Of a stretch of DNA of 64,000 nt, positions 35,433 through 43,900 are shown one piece after another (within the stretch, counting starts at the first letter, position 1; each line of letters starts with the position of its first letter). Origin of the DNA: Calidihabitans tengchongensis (GTDB lineage: Bacteria > Sysuimicrobiota > Sysuimicrobiia > Sysuimicrobiales > Kaftiobacteriaceae). The position numbers and the translations under genes were made by a program. A model generated the notes under the pieces. It saw only the letters and a program-made list of their open reading frames with translations. It did not search any database and was not told the origin of the DNA. The DNA lies in assembly GCA_031459615.1 (NCBI GenBank), contig JAVKIE010000004.1, positions 1 to 64,000 on the forward strand, given 5' to 3'.

Positions 35433-35587
35433 CGAAACCGCGCGCGCCGCCATCGGAGGCGTCTAGCGATTCCACCTCCGGGGCAGGCAGAACACGGAAG
35501 CGTCGCCTGCCGTGTGTCCCCCCGACCGGCCTGCACCGTCATCGCGCCTACGCGGCGTGTGGCTGCGGGGAGGGAGAGCGGATCGGC

Positions 35588-36211
35588 ATGCAGCAGCTGA
35601 AGGTCGGCGAACGGGTCCTGGTGGAGGTGGTGTCCACCGGGGAGTCCTACCCGGGAGAGGTGCAGGCCCTGAACGGCCCGACGGTCCGCCTGGCGGCCGC
35701 CATGCGGGCAGGGGAAACGCCGCTGCCCGGCACGCCGGTGCGGGTGATCTTCGTCCGCAAGGACGGGCTGTACGAGGACCGGGGCACCGTGGCCGCGGCG
35801 GACGCCGCGGCCGAGCCCGGCCTGTCCATCCGCCTGGCCGGCGAGCCCGCCCGGACCCAGCGGCGGGACTACGTCCGCCAGGACGCCAGCCTCAACGCCG
35901 ACCTTCTGGCGGGGGACCGGTCCTACCGGGCCGTGACCAAGGACGTGAGCGGGGGCGGGGTGAGCCTGCTGTTCACCGACCTGCCGCCCCTGGGGGAGGA
36001 CGACGAGTTCGACGTCGTCCTCAACGTCCCCGACGGCCGCGACCCCATCCGGGCCCGCTGCCGGGCCAAGTACGTGCGGGAGGTCCTCCGGGGCTCCCGC
36101 TGGCTGGTGGGCAGCCAGTTCACCGCCATCGCCGACGACGACCGCCAGCGGCTGGTGCGCTTCGTCTTCCGCCTGGAACTGGCCCAGCGCCGGCCGCTGG
36201 CGCGCAAGTAG
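35588..36211 (+). CDS. PilZ-domain c-di-GMP receptor (YcgR-like)
   Basis: A 207-residue protein with an N-terminal YcgR/PilZN-like beta domain (residues about 1-95) and a C-terminal PilZ domain. The c-di-GMP-binding RxxxR appears as QRRDYVR and the D/NxSxxG motif as DVSGGGVS, so both binding motifs are intact. It probably relays c-di-GMP to motility or surface functions. It faces hpt convergently, with a shared hairpin in between. No flagellar or pilus gene is visible in this window. Confidence 0.88.
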   Translation: MQQLKVGERVLVEVVSTGESYPGEVQALNGPTVRLAAAMRAGETPLPGTPVRVIFVRKDGLYEDRGTVAAADAAAEPGLSIRLAGEPARTQRRDYVRQDASLNADLLAGDRSYRAVTKDVSGGGVSLLFTDLPPLGEDDEFDVVLNVPDGRDPIRARCRAKYVREVLRGSRWLVGSQFTAIADDDRQRLVRFVFRLELAQRRPLARK

Positions 36212-36226
36212 CCTCCCCGGTCTTTC

Positions 36227-36243
36227 CCGCCGGTCTCCGGCGG
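36227..36243. terminator. Bidirectional hairpin between PilZ gene and hpt
   Basis: CCGCCGG-TCT-CCGGCGG is a perfect 7-bp stem with a 3-base loop, lying between two convergent stops 36 bases apart. It can serve both strands; T tracts are weak. Confidence 0.6.
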
Positions 36244-36247
36244 TGTA

Positions 36248-36802
36248 TTATCGAGGTGCCGCCACAACCTCCGGCTTGAGAACCCCGATGAAGGGGAGGT
36301 TGCGGTACAGCTGGCGGTAGTCGAGGCCGTAGCCCACCACGAACTCGTCGGGTACCTCGAATCCCCGGTACCGGATCGGCAGGGTGTCGACGATCCGGCG
36401 GGCCGCCTTGTCCAGCAGGGTGCAGATGTGCAGGCTGGCCGGGTCCCGGGCCCGGAGGGTGCGCAGGAGATAGTCGGCGGTCAGGCCGGTGTCGATGATG
36501 TCCTCGACGAGGATCACGTGGCGGGCGGTGATCTGCTCGTCCAGGTCCTTGATGAGGCGGACCGCACCGCTGGTGGCCTGCTGGTCGCCGTAGGACGTGA
36601 TGGCCATGAAGTCGATGACAATGGGGATGGTGATGGCCCGCGTCAGGTCGGCCATGAAGTACAGGGCGCCCTTGAGCACGCTGACCAGGATCGGGGTGGT
36701 ACCGGCGTAGTCCCGGGAGATCTCGGCGCCGAGCTGGCGCACCCGTTCCTGCAGCTGGGCCTCGGGAATCAGGACCCGGGCGATGTCGTCGGCGAGGGCC
36801 AT
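36248..36802 (-). CDS. hpt: Hypoxanthine phosphoribosyltransferase
   Basis: A 184-residue purine-salvage enzyme converting hypoxanthine or guanine and PRPP to nucleotides. The PRPP loop VILVEDIIDTGLTADYL is intact, as are SVLKGALYFMADL and VDTLPIRYRGFEVPDEFVVGYGLDY. ATG 36802 is the family start; the longer open frame upstream belongs to another gene in a different phase. Its ATG overlaps the TGA of the upstream nuclease-like gene (TGATG), so translation is coupled. Confidence 0.93.
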   Translation of the reverse strand: MALADDIARVLIPEAQLQERVRQLGAEISRDYAGTTPILVSVLKGALYFMADLTRAITIPIVIDFMAITSYGDQQATSGAVRLIKDLDEQITARHVILVEDIIDTGLTADYLLRTLRARDPASLHICTLLDKAARRIVDTLPIRYRGFEVPDEFVVGYGLDYRQLYRNLPFIGVLKPEVVAAPR

Positions 36803-37233
36803 CAGGACGATCGGGCCGCGGGGCGGGACAGCCCGTACTTGAACAGCAGATTGCGGTAGTCTCGGCCGTAGAAGATCTTCACCCGGATGTGGGGGTACAG
36901 CTCCCGCAGCCGGCGCAGCTTGCGGTTCTTCCGGGTGACCAGGCTCTGCTTGAGGGTGGTCAGCTCGATATACAGGTCCAGGTCGGGGAGGTAGAAATCG
37001 GGGTTGAAACTCTCCACCACCCGTCCCTGGTCGTCCCACCGGAGGGGGAAGCTCCGGGGCTCGTACTCCCACCGGATGCCGTAGAAATCCAGGAGGCGGG
37101 CGAACTCGGCTTCGCTTTCGTGGGCGAAACGGGGGCGTGATGTCGCGGCGTCGCTCGTCTGTATGCGCTGCGTCACCGGAGGGGTTTCACCTCCGCCCGT
37201 GGCCGGCGGCGGGCCTGCTCGCGCCACGAGCAC
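36802..37233 (-). CDS. PD-(D/E)XK-like nuclease-fold protein of unknown role
   Basis: A 143-residue protein whose middle matches a restriction-endonuclease-like core: SEAEFARLLDFYGI, then FNPDFYLPDLDLYIELTTLKQ, then VTRKNRKLRRL. The spaced Asp, Glu and Lys (PDF...IEL...K) are the expected catalytic set. It ends with an amphipathic segment, FYGRDYRNLLFKYGL. It overlaps hpt in a TGATG junction, so the two are co-translated. TATACT lies about 27 bases before the GTG start. No partner genes suggest a restriction system; a repair or RNA-processing role is possible. Confidence 0.6.
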   Translation of the reverse strand: MLVARAGPPPATGGGETPPVTQRIQTSDAATSRPRFAHESEAEFARLLDFYGIRWEYEPRSFPLRWDDQGRVVESFNPDFYLPDLDLYIELTTLKQSLVTRKNRKLRRLRELYPHIRVKIFYGRDYRNLLFKYGLSRPAARSS

Positions 37234-37259
37234 CCGCTGCAGGGCCGGTTTTTGGGACC

Positions 37260-37265
37260 AGTATA
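37260..37265 (-). promoter_or_regulatory. -10 box of the nuclease-hpt operon
   Basis: Minus-strand TATACT at 37265-37260 would place the start point about 20 bases before GTG 37233. No convincing -35 was found. Confidence 0.4.
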
Positions 37266-37343
37266 CCGGCGCTCCGCGGGCGATGCAAGCAGAGGAGTCT
37301 TCCCCCGGCCGGGAGAAGGTTACTCAGATAAAAGGAGGCCGTC

Positions 37344-38510
37344 GTGGCCGATCCTACCCCCATCCAGGATGCCGAACTGGCCCGGCTGCTGGCGCAACTG
37401 CGCAGTCACGACGTGACCGTCCGCAGTGACGCCGCCCTCCAGCTGGGCAAGCTGGGCGACGAGCGGGCGGCGCAGGCCCTGATCGAGGCGCTGGCCGACC
37501 CCGACGAGTACGTCCGCAAGAGCGCCGTCACCGCCCTGCGGCGCATCGGGGGGCCCCTGGCGATGGAGGGGCTGCGCCGGGCGCTGGCCGACCGCTCCGA
37601 ACAGGTGGTCCTGCAGGCGGTGAACGGCCTGCGGGACATGCGGGACCGCGAGGCGGTGGAGCCGCTGATCCGGGTGCTGACCCGGCGGGAGCGCTCCCTG
37701 CAGCTGGCGGCGGCCGACGCCCTGGTGCGGATCGGGGCCGATGCCGTTCTCCCCCTGATGGACGCCTTCCGGGACCGCGCCCTGCGCCGGCGGATCGGCA
37801 ACCAGATCTGGAAGATCCTGGTGGACATGGGCACCCGGGCGATCGACCCGCTGCTGACCCTGCTGCGGGACGAGAACCAGTACGTCCGCGTCACGGCCAT
37901 CACGGTCCTGGGGCGCATCGCGGACAAGCGGGTGGTGGCGCCCCTGATCCACCTGTTCCTGGACGACCCCGGCATGCAGGAGGCGGTGGTGACGACCCTG
38001 GCGCGCCTGGAGGAGCGGCGGGTGCTGGAGCCCGCGGCCGCCCAGCCGGCGGACCGGGAAGTCCTGCTGCCCCCCGAGGTGGTGGAGGCCTTCGCCACGC
38101 GGCCGCGGGAGCAGGTGGTGGCCGTGCTGGAGGAGGCGCTGCGCGCCTCCAGCCCCAAGGTGCGGCGGTTCGCCCTGAAGGCCACCTACGCGCTGCTGGG
38201 CGACGCCGCCCTGGACCGGCTGGTGGAGGCGCTCCAGGACGAGGACATCGACGTCAAGCGTCTGGCCATCCGCCTGATGGCCAAGATCCGCAACAAGCGG
38301 GTCATCGACCCGCTGGTGCAGCTGATCCTGCACGACGGCGAACAGGTGGAAGAGGCGGCCTGGAACACCCTGAAGGTGCTCACCGACCTGCGGGAGTACG
38401 AGGAGCTGCGCGCCCGGGTCGCCAAGGAACGGTCGGGGGCGCGGCCCGCCGTGCGCAAGTACACCCGCACCAAGGACGTGTCGCCGGACTGGTGGCGCGA
38501 GCAGGACTAG
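37344..38510 (+). CDS. HEAT-repeat protein
   Basis: A 388-residue alpha-solenoid. At least nine HEAT/PBS-lyase-type repeats are visible, with recurring patterns such as VRSDAALQLGKLGDERAAQALIEAL, VRKSAVTALRRIGG and VKRLAIRLMAKIRNKRVIDPL. Such repeats form a protein-binding scaffold. The C-terminal tail YTRTKDVSPDWWREQD is outside the repeats. GTG 37344 has AGGAGG 5 bases upstream. It may be the first gene of a run through macro domain, cutA, DUF72 and surE with tiny gaps. The partner protein is unknown. Confidence 0.85.
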   Translation: MADPTPIQDAELARLLAQLRSHDVTVRSDAALQLGKLGDERAAQALIEALADPDEYVRKSAVTALRRIGGPLAMEGLRRALADRSEQVVLQAVNGLRDMRDREAVEPLIRVLTRRERSLQLAAADALVRIGADAVLPLMDAFRDRALRRRIGNQIWKILVDMGTRAIDPLLTLLRDENQYVRVTAITVLGRIADKRVVAPLIHLFLDDPGMQEAVVTTLARLEERRVLEPAAAQPADREVLLPPEVVEAFATRPREQVVAVLEEALRASSPKVRRFALKATYALLGDAALDRLVEALQDEDIDVKRLAIRLMAKIRNKRVIDPLVQLILHDGEQVEEAAWNTLKVLTDLREYEELRARVAKERSGARPAVRKYTRTKDVSPDWWREQD

Positions 38511-38522
38511 CGGGAACCGCCG

Positions 38523-39086
38523 ATGGAACGCACCGTCGGCCGCACGGTCCTCCGGGTTCTGCGGGGGGACATCACCCGGGTGGCAGTGGACGCCGTCGTC
38601 AACGCCGCCAACACCCGGCTGTGGATGGGCGGCGGGGTGGCGGGGGCGATCAAGCGGGCGGGCGGGGCGGAGATCGAGCGGGAGGCGGTCGCCCGGGGCC
38701 CCATCGGACTGGGGGAGGCGGTGGCCACCGGCGCGGGGCGCCTGCCGTGCCGGCACGTGATCCATGCCGCCACCATGGGGCCCGACCTGGTCACCAGCGG
38801 AGACATCATCCGGCGGGCCACCCGCAGCAGCCTGGAGGTGGCCGACCGGCTCCGGGTGGCGTCGGTGGCCTTTCCGGCCCTGGGGACCGGCGTGGGCGGA
38901 TTCCCCATGGACGAGGCGGCCCGCCTGATGGTCTCCGAGGTCGTCGCCTACCTCCAGGCCGTCTCCACGGGGCTGCGGGAGATCGTGTTCGTGGTCACCA
39001 CCGACGACGCGCGGCGCGCCTTCGAGGCGGCCCTGCGGCAGATCCCCGGGCCGCCGGCGGCCGGGGACTCCGGGAGATCCCGATGA
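38523..39086 (+). CDS. Macro-domain protein (ADP-ribose binding)
   Basis: A 187-residue protein with the macro-domain signature VDAVVNAANTRLWMGGGVAGAIKRAGG near the start and PALGTGVGGFPMDEAA for the phosphate loop. Such proteins bind ADP-ribose and often remove it from proteins or tRNA, or hydrolyse related metabolites. The residues usually required for catalysis (NAAN with GGGV) are present. It overlaps cutA by 4 bases (ATGA). Confidence 0.9.
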   Translation: MERTVGRTVLRVLRGDITRVAVDAVVNAANTRLWMGGGVAGAIKRAGGAEIEREAVARGPIGLGEAVATGAGRLPCRHVIHAATMGPDLVTSGDIIRRATRSSLEVADRLRVASVAFPALGTGVGGFPMDEAARLMVSEVVAYLQAVSTGLREIVFVVTTDDARRAFEAALRQIPGPPAAGDSGRSR

Positions 39087-39418
39087 CCGAGCACGTGGTG
39101 GTCCTGGTCACCGTGGGCGATCCCGCGGAAGCCCGGCGGATCGCCCGGGCCCTGGTCGAGGAGCGGCTGGCCGCCTGCGTCAACCTGATCCCCGGCCTCG
39201 CGTCCACCTACTGGTGGCAGGGACGCGTCGAGGAGGCCGGCGAGGTGCTGCTGGTGTGCAAAACGCGCCGGGACCGGGTGGAGGCCCTGGAACAGCGGGT
39301 GCGGGCGCTGCACTCCTACACCGTTCCCGAGGTGATCGCCCTGCCGGTGGTGGCCGGTCACCCCGCCTACCTGGAGTGGGTCGACGACTCCCTGCGCCCC
39401 GGGTCCGCCTCCCCGTGA
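39083..39418 (+). CDS. cutA: CutA-like divalent-cation tolerance protein
   Basis: A 111-residue trimeric ferredoxin-like protein. It shows VTVGDPAEARRIARALVEERLAACVNLIPGLASTYWWQG and YTVPEVIALPVVAGHPAYLEWV, both family hallmarks. CutA is linked with copper tolerance in Escherichia coli but its mechanism is not settled. It overlaps the macro-domain gene (ATGA) and the next DUF72 gene (GTGA), so all three are translationally coupled. Confidence 0.93.
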   Translation: MTEHVVVLVTVGDPAEARRIARALVEERLAACVNLIPGLASTYWWQGRVEEAGEVLLVCKTRRDRVEALEQRVRALHSYTVPEVIALPVVAGHPAYLEWVDDSLRPGSASP

Positions 39419-40134
39419 TCAAGGTCGGCTGCTGCGGGTTCCCCCGCTCGTTCGCCCTGTACGTCCGGACCTTCCGCCTGGTGGAAATCCAGCAGACGTT
39501 CTACCGCCTGCCGCGGCTGTCCACCGTCCAGCGGTGGCGGGAGCGCGCGCCGGCGGGCTTCGAGTTCACCATGAAGGCCTGGCAGCTGATCACCCACCCG
39601 CCCACCAGCCCCACCTACCGCCGGCTGGGCCGGCCGATCCCCGCCCGCGCGGCGGAGCGCTACGGCGGGTTCCGCGCCTCCCGGGAGGTGCGGCAGGCGT
39701 GGGAGGCCACCCGGGAGGTGGCCCGCGCCCTGGGCGCCACCGTGGTGGTGTTCCAGTGTCCCGCCAGCTTCACCCCCACGGCGCAGAACGTCGCCCGGAT
39801 GCGAGCGTTCTTCTCCGCCATCGACCGCGGCGGCCTGCGCCTGGGCTGGGAGCCCCGGGGCGCGTGGGACCCGGCGGTGGTGGCCCGGCTGTGCGCGGAG
39901 CTGGACCTGATCCACTGCACGGATCCGTTCGTCCTGCGGCCGGCCCCGGGCCCGATCCGCTATTTCCGCCTTCACGGCCGGACCGGCTACCGCTACCGGT
40001 ATACCGACGAGGATCTGGAGCAGCTGCGGCGATGGTGCGCCGCCCGGCGGGTGACGTTTTACGTGCTGTTCAACAACGTGACCATGTGGGACGACGCCCG
40101 CCGGTTCGCCTCCCTGGTGGCGGGCCGGTCGTAG
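39415..40134 (+). CDS. DUF72 (YecE-like) protein, copy 2
   Basis: A 239-residue TIM-barrel-like protein starting VIKVGCCGFPRSFALYVRTF at GTG 39415, which overlaps the cutA stop. Conserved family blocks are LVEIQQTFYRLP, FEFTMKAWQLITHPPTSP, and the late VTFYVLFNNVTMWDDA. It is clearly divergent from copy 1: GTSGW is replaced by GCCGF, and it has a Cys pair near the N-terminus. This form is common in archaea and thermophiles. Function unknown. Confidence 0.85.
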   Translation: MIKVGCCGFPRSFALYVRTFRLVEIQQTFYRLPRLSTVQRWRERAPAGFEFTMKAWQLITHPPTSPTYRRLGRPIPARAAERYGGFRASREVRQAWEATREVARALGATVVVFQCPASFTPTAQNVARMRAFFSAIDRGGLRLGWEPRGAWDPAVVARLCAELDLIHCTDPFVLRPAPGPIRYFRLHGRTGYRYRYTDEDLEQLRRWCAARRVTFYVLFNNVTMWDDARRFASLVAGRS

Positions 40135-40141
40135 CAGAACC

Positions 40142-40915
40142 ATGCGCGTGCTCATCACCAACGACGACGGCATCGCCTCGCCGGGGCTGCGGGCGCTGGT
40201 GGAGGCCTTCGAGCCGGTGGCGGAGGCCTATGTGGTGGCTCCCGACCGGGAGCGCAGCGCCACCGGCCACGCCATCACCCTGCACAAACCGCTGCGGGCC
40301 CACCCCGTGGTCCTGCCCGGCTCCACAGTGCGGGCGTGGGCCACCAACGGGACCCCCGCCGACTGCGTCGCCCTGGGGATGCTGGGCCTGCTGCCGGCGC
40401 GCCCCGAGATCGTCTTCTCGGGCATCAACGTGGGCCCCAACGTGGCCCGGGACCTCACCTATTCGGGGACCGTGTCGGGGGCCATGGAAGGGGCCATCTT
40501 CGGCGTACCCGCCGTCGCCATCTCGGTGGCAGGATTCCGCGACCCCCTCTTCACTGCGGCCGCCGCGTTTGCGGTGGCGCTGGCGCGGCTCATCCTCCTC
40601 CACGGGTTGCCCGAGGACGTCCTGCTCAACGTGAACGTCCCCAACCTCCCCCCCGAGCGCATCGCCGGCGTGGCCATCACCCGCCAGAGCCGGCGGCGCT
40701 ACCTCAGCCGCCTGGACCGCCGGCTGGACCCCCGGGGCCGGACCTACTACTGGCTGACGGGCGAACCCGCCGACCAGGAGGACGAGGAGGGCACGGACAC
40801 CTGGGCGCTGGCCCGCGGGCAGATCTCGGTGACCCCCATCAGCCTGGACATGACCGACGACCGGACCGCCGCCGCCCTGCGCCGGTGGAACCTGACCTGG
40901 CCGCTCCCGTCCTGA
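40142..40915 (+). CDS. surE: 5'/3'-nucleotidase SurE
   Basis: A 257-residue metal-dependent phosphatase of nucleoside monophosphates and polyphosphate. MRVLITNDDGIASPGLRAL carries the catalytic Asp pair, with APDRERSATGHAIT and the metal-binding Asn in VFSGINVGPNVARDLTYSGTVSGAMEG. Length is normal. It lies 7 bases after the second DUF72 gene. Confidence 0.95.
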   Translation: MRVLITNDDGIASPGLRALVEAFEPVAEAYVVAPDRERSATGHAITLHKPLRAHPVVLPGSTVRAWATNGTPADCVALGMLGLLPARPEIVFSGINVGPNVARDLTYSGTVSGAMEGAIFGVPAVAISVAGFRDPLFTAAAAFAVALARLILLHGLPEDVLLNVNVPNLPPERIAGVAITRQSRRRYLSRLDRRLDPRGRTYYWLTGEPADQEDEEGTDTWALARGQISVTPISLDMTDDRTAAALRRWNLTWPLPS

Positions 40916-41011
40916 CGCCGGCGGCAAGGATTTCCCGCTCCGAAGTCGAATACCGCCCCCTGACGTCGCTCGCGCCGTCGCGGTCGTCGCGCCTTGTCGT
41001 CGGAGCAGCGC

Positions 41012-41698
41012 ATGGTCCAGTTCGAGGACGTCACCAAGATCTTCCCCGCCGGCATCGTCGCCCTCCGGAGCGTGTCCTTCCGCATTGATCCGGGGGAGTT
41101 CGTCTTCCTGGTGGGGCCCACCGGGACGGGCAAGTCCACCCTCCTGCGGCTGATCTACCGCGATGAGATTCCCACCACCGGCCGGGTGTGCGTCCTGGGG
41201 CGGGATGTGGGACGCCTGCGGGGCGGGGGGGTGGCCCTGCTGCGGCGGCGCCTGGGAGTGGTGTTTCAGGACTTCAAGTTGCTGCCCCGCCGCACCGCCT
41301 GGGAAAACGTGGCGTTTGTCCTGCGGGTGACCGGCGTGCCCCCCGACGAGGTCCGCCCGCGGGCCCTCCGGGCCCTGGACCTGGTGGGTGTGGCCCACCG
41401 GGCCGAAGCCTACCCGGCGGAACTGTCGGGCGGAGAGCAGCAGCGGGTGAGCATCGCCCGCGCCATCGCCGGCGACCCTCCGCTGCTGCTGGCCGACGAG
41501 CCCACCGGCAACCTGGACCCCCGGACCTCGTGGGAGATCATCCGCCTGCTGGCGGAGATCAACGCCCGCGGGACCACGGTGCTGGTGGCCACCCACAACA
41601 AGGCCATCGTGGACGCCTGCCGCCAGCGGGTGATCGAGCTGGCGGGAGGCCGCGTGGTGCGCGACCAGCCCCGGGGGCGGTACGCCCGGGAGGCGTAG
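41012..41698 (+). CDS. ftsE: Cell-division ABC transporter ATPase FtsE
   Basis: A 228-residue ABC ATPase that with FtsX controls septal cell-wall hydrolysis. Walker A is GPTGTGKSTLL, the signature is LSGGEQQRV, and Walker B is LLADEPTGNLD. The early block VTKIFPAGIVALRSVSF is typical of FtsE. ATG 41012 is chosen because GGAG lies 6 bases upstream; TTG 40994 would add six residues. ftsX follows with a 2-base gap. Confidence 0.95.
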   Translation: MVQFEDVTKIFPAGIVALRSVSFRIDPGEFVFLVGPTGTGKSTLLRLIYRDEIPTTGRVCVLGRDVGRLRGGGVALLRRRLGVVFQDFKLLPRRTAWENVAFVLRVTGVPPDEVRPRALRALDLVGVAHRAEAYPAELSGGEQQRVSIARAIAGDPPLLLADEPTGNLDPRTSWEIIRLLAEINARGTTVLVATHNKAIVDACRQRVIELAGGRVVRDQPRGRYAREA

Positions 41699-41700
41699 GC

Positions 41701-42666
41701 GTGGTCCGCCACCAGCGCCGGCACGGACGCCCGGCCCATCCGGCCGGGCCCCGCCGCGCCGCCGTGGGCCGCCGGGTGCGCCTGCTGGCGTGGCAGGCCC
41801 GGTATGTCGCCGCCGAGGCGGCCGCCGGCTTCCGCCGCAACGGCCTCATGACGGCGGCCGCGGTCACCACCATCGGCGTGGCCCTGCTGGCGGCCGGGGC
41901 GGGCGTGCTGGCGGCGGCCAATCTGTCCCACCTGGCGGAGGTCCTGGAGGCCCAGGTGCAGGTGGTGGCCTACCTCCAGGACGGCCTGGACGGCGACCGG
42001 ATCGCGCGGGCGCGGGAGGCGGTGGCGGCGCTTTCGGGCGTGGCGCGCGTCCGGTTTGTCTCCCGGGACGAGGCCCTGCGCGCCCTGCGCCAGCGCCTGG
42101 GCGACTCGCCGGCGTTTGACGATCTGCGCGAGCACAACCCTCTGCCGGACTCGCTGGAGGTGGCGGTCACCGACCCGCGGCAGATCCGCCGGGTGGCGGC
42201 CGCGGTGGCGGCGGTTCCCGGCGTGGCCGAGGTGACCTACGGCGCCCGGGTCACCGACCGGCTGCTGGCCCTGACGGCGGCGGTGCGGATCGGGGCGGCG
42301 GCGGCCACGGCCTGCCTGGCCGCGGTGGCGGCGGTGGTGGTGGCCAACACCATCCGGATGACCGTGCTGGCCCGGCGCCAGGAGCTGGACATCATGCTCC
42401 TGGTGGGCGCCAGCCGGTGGGCCGTCCAGTGGCCGCTGCTGCTGGAGGGGATGCTCCAGGGCGCCGCGGCGGCTGCGGCGGCGGCGCTGGTGCTGCTGGG
42501 CGTCTACGCCGTGGTGGCCTCCCGCCTGGCCGCGGCGCTGCCGTTCTTGCCCGTGGTTCCGCCGTCCCGCGTCGCCGCCCTGGTGGCCGGGGCGGTGGCC
42601 GGCGCGGGAGTGGGGGTGGGGGCGGTGGGGAGCGTGATCGCCGTGCGGAGGTTCGTGTCCTCGTGA
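41701..42666 (+). CDS. ftsX: Cell-division protein FtsX
   Basis: A 321-residue membrane protein with four predicted helices. After an Arg-rich N-terminus, the first helix (MTAAAVTTIGVALLAAGAGV) precedes an extracytoplasmic loop containing VQVVAYLQDGLDGDRI and GVARVRFVSRDEALRAL. The last three helices include RQELDIMLLVGASRWAVQWPLL. FtsX passes the FtsE ATP cycle to hydrolase activators. It overlaps the EnvC-like gene by 4 bases (GTGA), so the partner is encoded next door. GTG 41701 is the first in-frame start after ftsE. Confidence 0.92.
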   Translation: MVRHQRRHGRPAHPAGPRRAAVGRRVRLLAWQARYVAAEAAAGFRRNGLMTAAAVTTIGVALLAAGAGVLAAANLSHLAEVLEAQVQVVAYLQDGLDGDRIARAREAVAALSGVARVRFVSRDEALRALRQRLGDSPAFDDLREHNPLPDSLEVAVTDPRQIRRVAAAVAAVPGVAEVTYGARVTDRLLALTAAVRIGAAAATACLAAVAAVVVANTIRMTVLARRQELDIMLLVGASRWAVQWPLLLEGMLQGAAAAAAAALVLLGVYAVVASRLAAALPFLPVVPPSRVAALVAGAVAGAGVGVGAVGSVIAVRRFVSS

Positions 42667-43796
42667 GGGCGCCCGCCGTCCTGGCCCTGGTGGCGGTCCT
42701 CCTCGCGCCCCCCGAGGCCGGCGCCGCCCCCGCGCCGGCGTCTCCCCTGCCGCCCGCCCGGCGGCTGGACCAGGTCCTGGCCCGCCTGCGGGAGCACCGC
42801 CAGCGCCTGCACGTGGCGCGGGCCCGGGAGCGGCGGCTTCTGCGCGAGCTGGAGGGCATCGACCGCACCCGGGAGCAGGCCGAGATCCGGCTGCGGGACC
42901 TGGCCCGCGAACAGCAGGAGACCGAGCAGAGGCTGCGCAAGACGGCGGCGGATCTGGCGGCCACCGAGCGGCGGCTGCGGGACCGCCGCGCCCGTCTGGG
43001 GGAGCGGCTCCGGGACATCTACACCTACGGGCGCTCGGGATACGCCGACGTCCTGCTGGGCGCCGACGACTTTGTGGGGTTCATCACCCGGTGGCGCCTG
43101 GTGACGGCGGTGGTCCGGGCGGACACCGCCGCCCTGGAGGAGTACGCGGCCGACGCGCGCCGCCACCGGGAGCTGATCCAGGCCCTGGAGCGCGACCGGG
43201 TGGTCCTGCGGGCCCTGGCCGCGCAGGCGGCGGCCCGCCGGGATGAGCTGGCGGCCCAGGAGCGGGCCAAGCGCACGCTGCTGGACCGCGTCCAGACCGA
43301 GCGGGCCGCCTACGAGCAGGTCGTCCGCGAGCTGGAGCAGGCGTCCCGGGAACTGGAGGCCCTGATCCGGCGGGCGCAGCAGCCGGCGCGGGCCCGGGTG
43401 GCCGAGGCCCGGGTGCCGTTTGCGTTTGCCTGGCCGGCGCGGGGCGTCTTCACGTCGTGGTTCGGCGTGCGCCGCCACCCGCTGTTCGGGATCCGGCACC
43501 TGCACCGGGGCGTGGACATCGCCGCCCCGCACGGCGCGCCGGTCCTGGCGGCCGCGCCGGGGCGGGTGATCTACGCCGGGTGGTTTGGCGGGTACGGCAA
43601 GATCGTGATCGTGGACCACGGCGGCGGCGTCTCCACCCTGTACGGCCACCTCTCGACCATCCTGGTGCGGCCCCCCGACCCGGTCCGCCGCGGCCAGCCC
43701 ATCGGCCGCGTGGGCAGCACCGGGTATTCCACAGGACCTCACGTGCACTTCGAGATCCGCATCGACGGGGTCCCGGTGGATCCCGACCGCCTGTGA
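42663..43796 (+). CDS. EnvC-like murein hydrolase activator / M23 peptidase
   Basis: A 377-residue exported protein with a signal sequence (APAVLALVAVLLAPPEAGA), a long coiled coil rich in Arg, Leu and Glu (about residues 35-240), and a C-terminal LytM/M23 domain. The zinc ligands are present as LHRGVDIAAPHG and PHVHFEIR, so unlike Escherichia coli EnvC it may be an active endopeptidase. The coiled coil should contact FtsX, whose gene it overlaps. A T-rich hairpin terminator ends this unit. Confidence 0.92.
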   Translation: MRAPAVLALVAVLLAPPEAGAAPAPASPLPPARRLDQVLARLREHRQRLHVARARERRLLRELEGIDRTREQAEIRLRDLAREQQETEQRLRKTAADLAATERRLRDRRARLGERLRDIYTYGRSGYADVLLGADDFVGFITRWRLVTAVVRADTAALEEYAADARRHRELIQALERDRVVLRALAAQAAARRDELAAQERAKRTLLDRVQTERAAYEQVVRELEQASRELEALIRRAQQPARARVAEARVPFAFAWPARGVFTSWFGVRRHPLFGIRHLHRGVDIAAPHGAPVLAAAPGRVIYAGWFGGYGKIVIVDHGGGVSTLYGHLSTILVRPPDPVRRGQPIGRVGSTGYSTGPHVHFEIRIDGVPVDPDRL

Positions 43797-43813
43797 GCGC
43801 CTCCCCCCTGACG

Positions 43814-43850
43814 GCCGGAGGTCCCCCGGCGTCCCGCCCTCCGGCTTTTT
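43814..43850 (+). terminator. Rho-independent terminator after the ftsEX-envC unit
   Basis: GCCGGAGG (43814-43821) pairs with CCTCCGGC (43838-43845), followed directly by TTTTT (43846-43850). It is the only classical intrinsic terminator with a T tract that I found in the window. Confidence 0.85.
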
Positions 43851-43853
43851 GGG

Positions 43854-43859
43854 TAGAAT
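43854..43859 (+). promoter_or_regulatory. -10 box for ctpA
   Basis: TAGAAT follows the terminator by four bases. A start point near 43866 would make the in-frame GTG at 43862 unlikely and favours ATG 43901. Confidence 0.45.
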
Positions 43860-43900
43860 AAGTGGGACTCGGTCTGGACGGGCGGGTGCCGACGGGAGCG

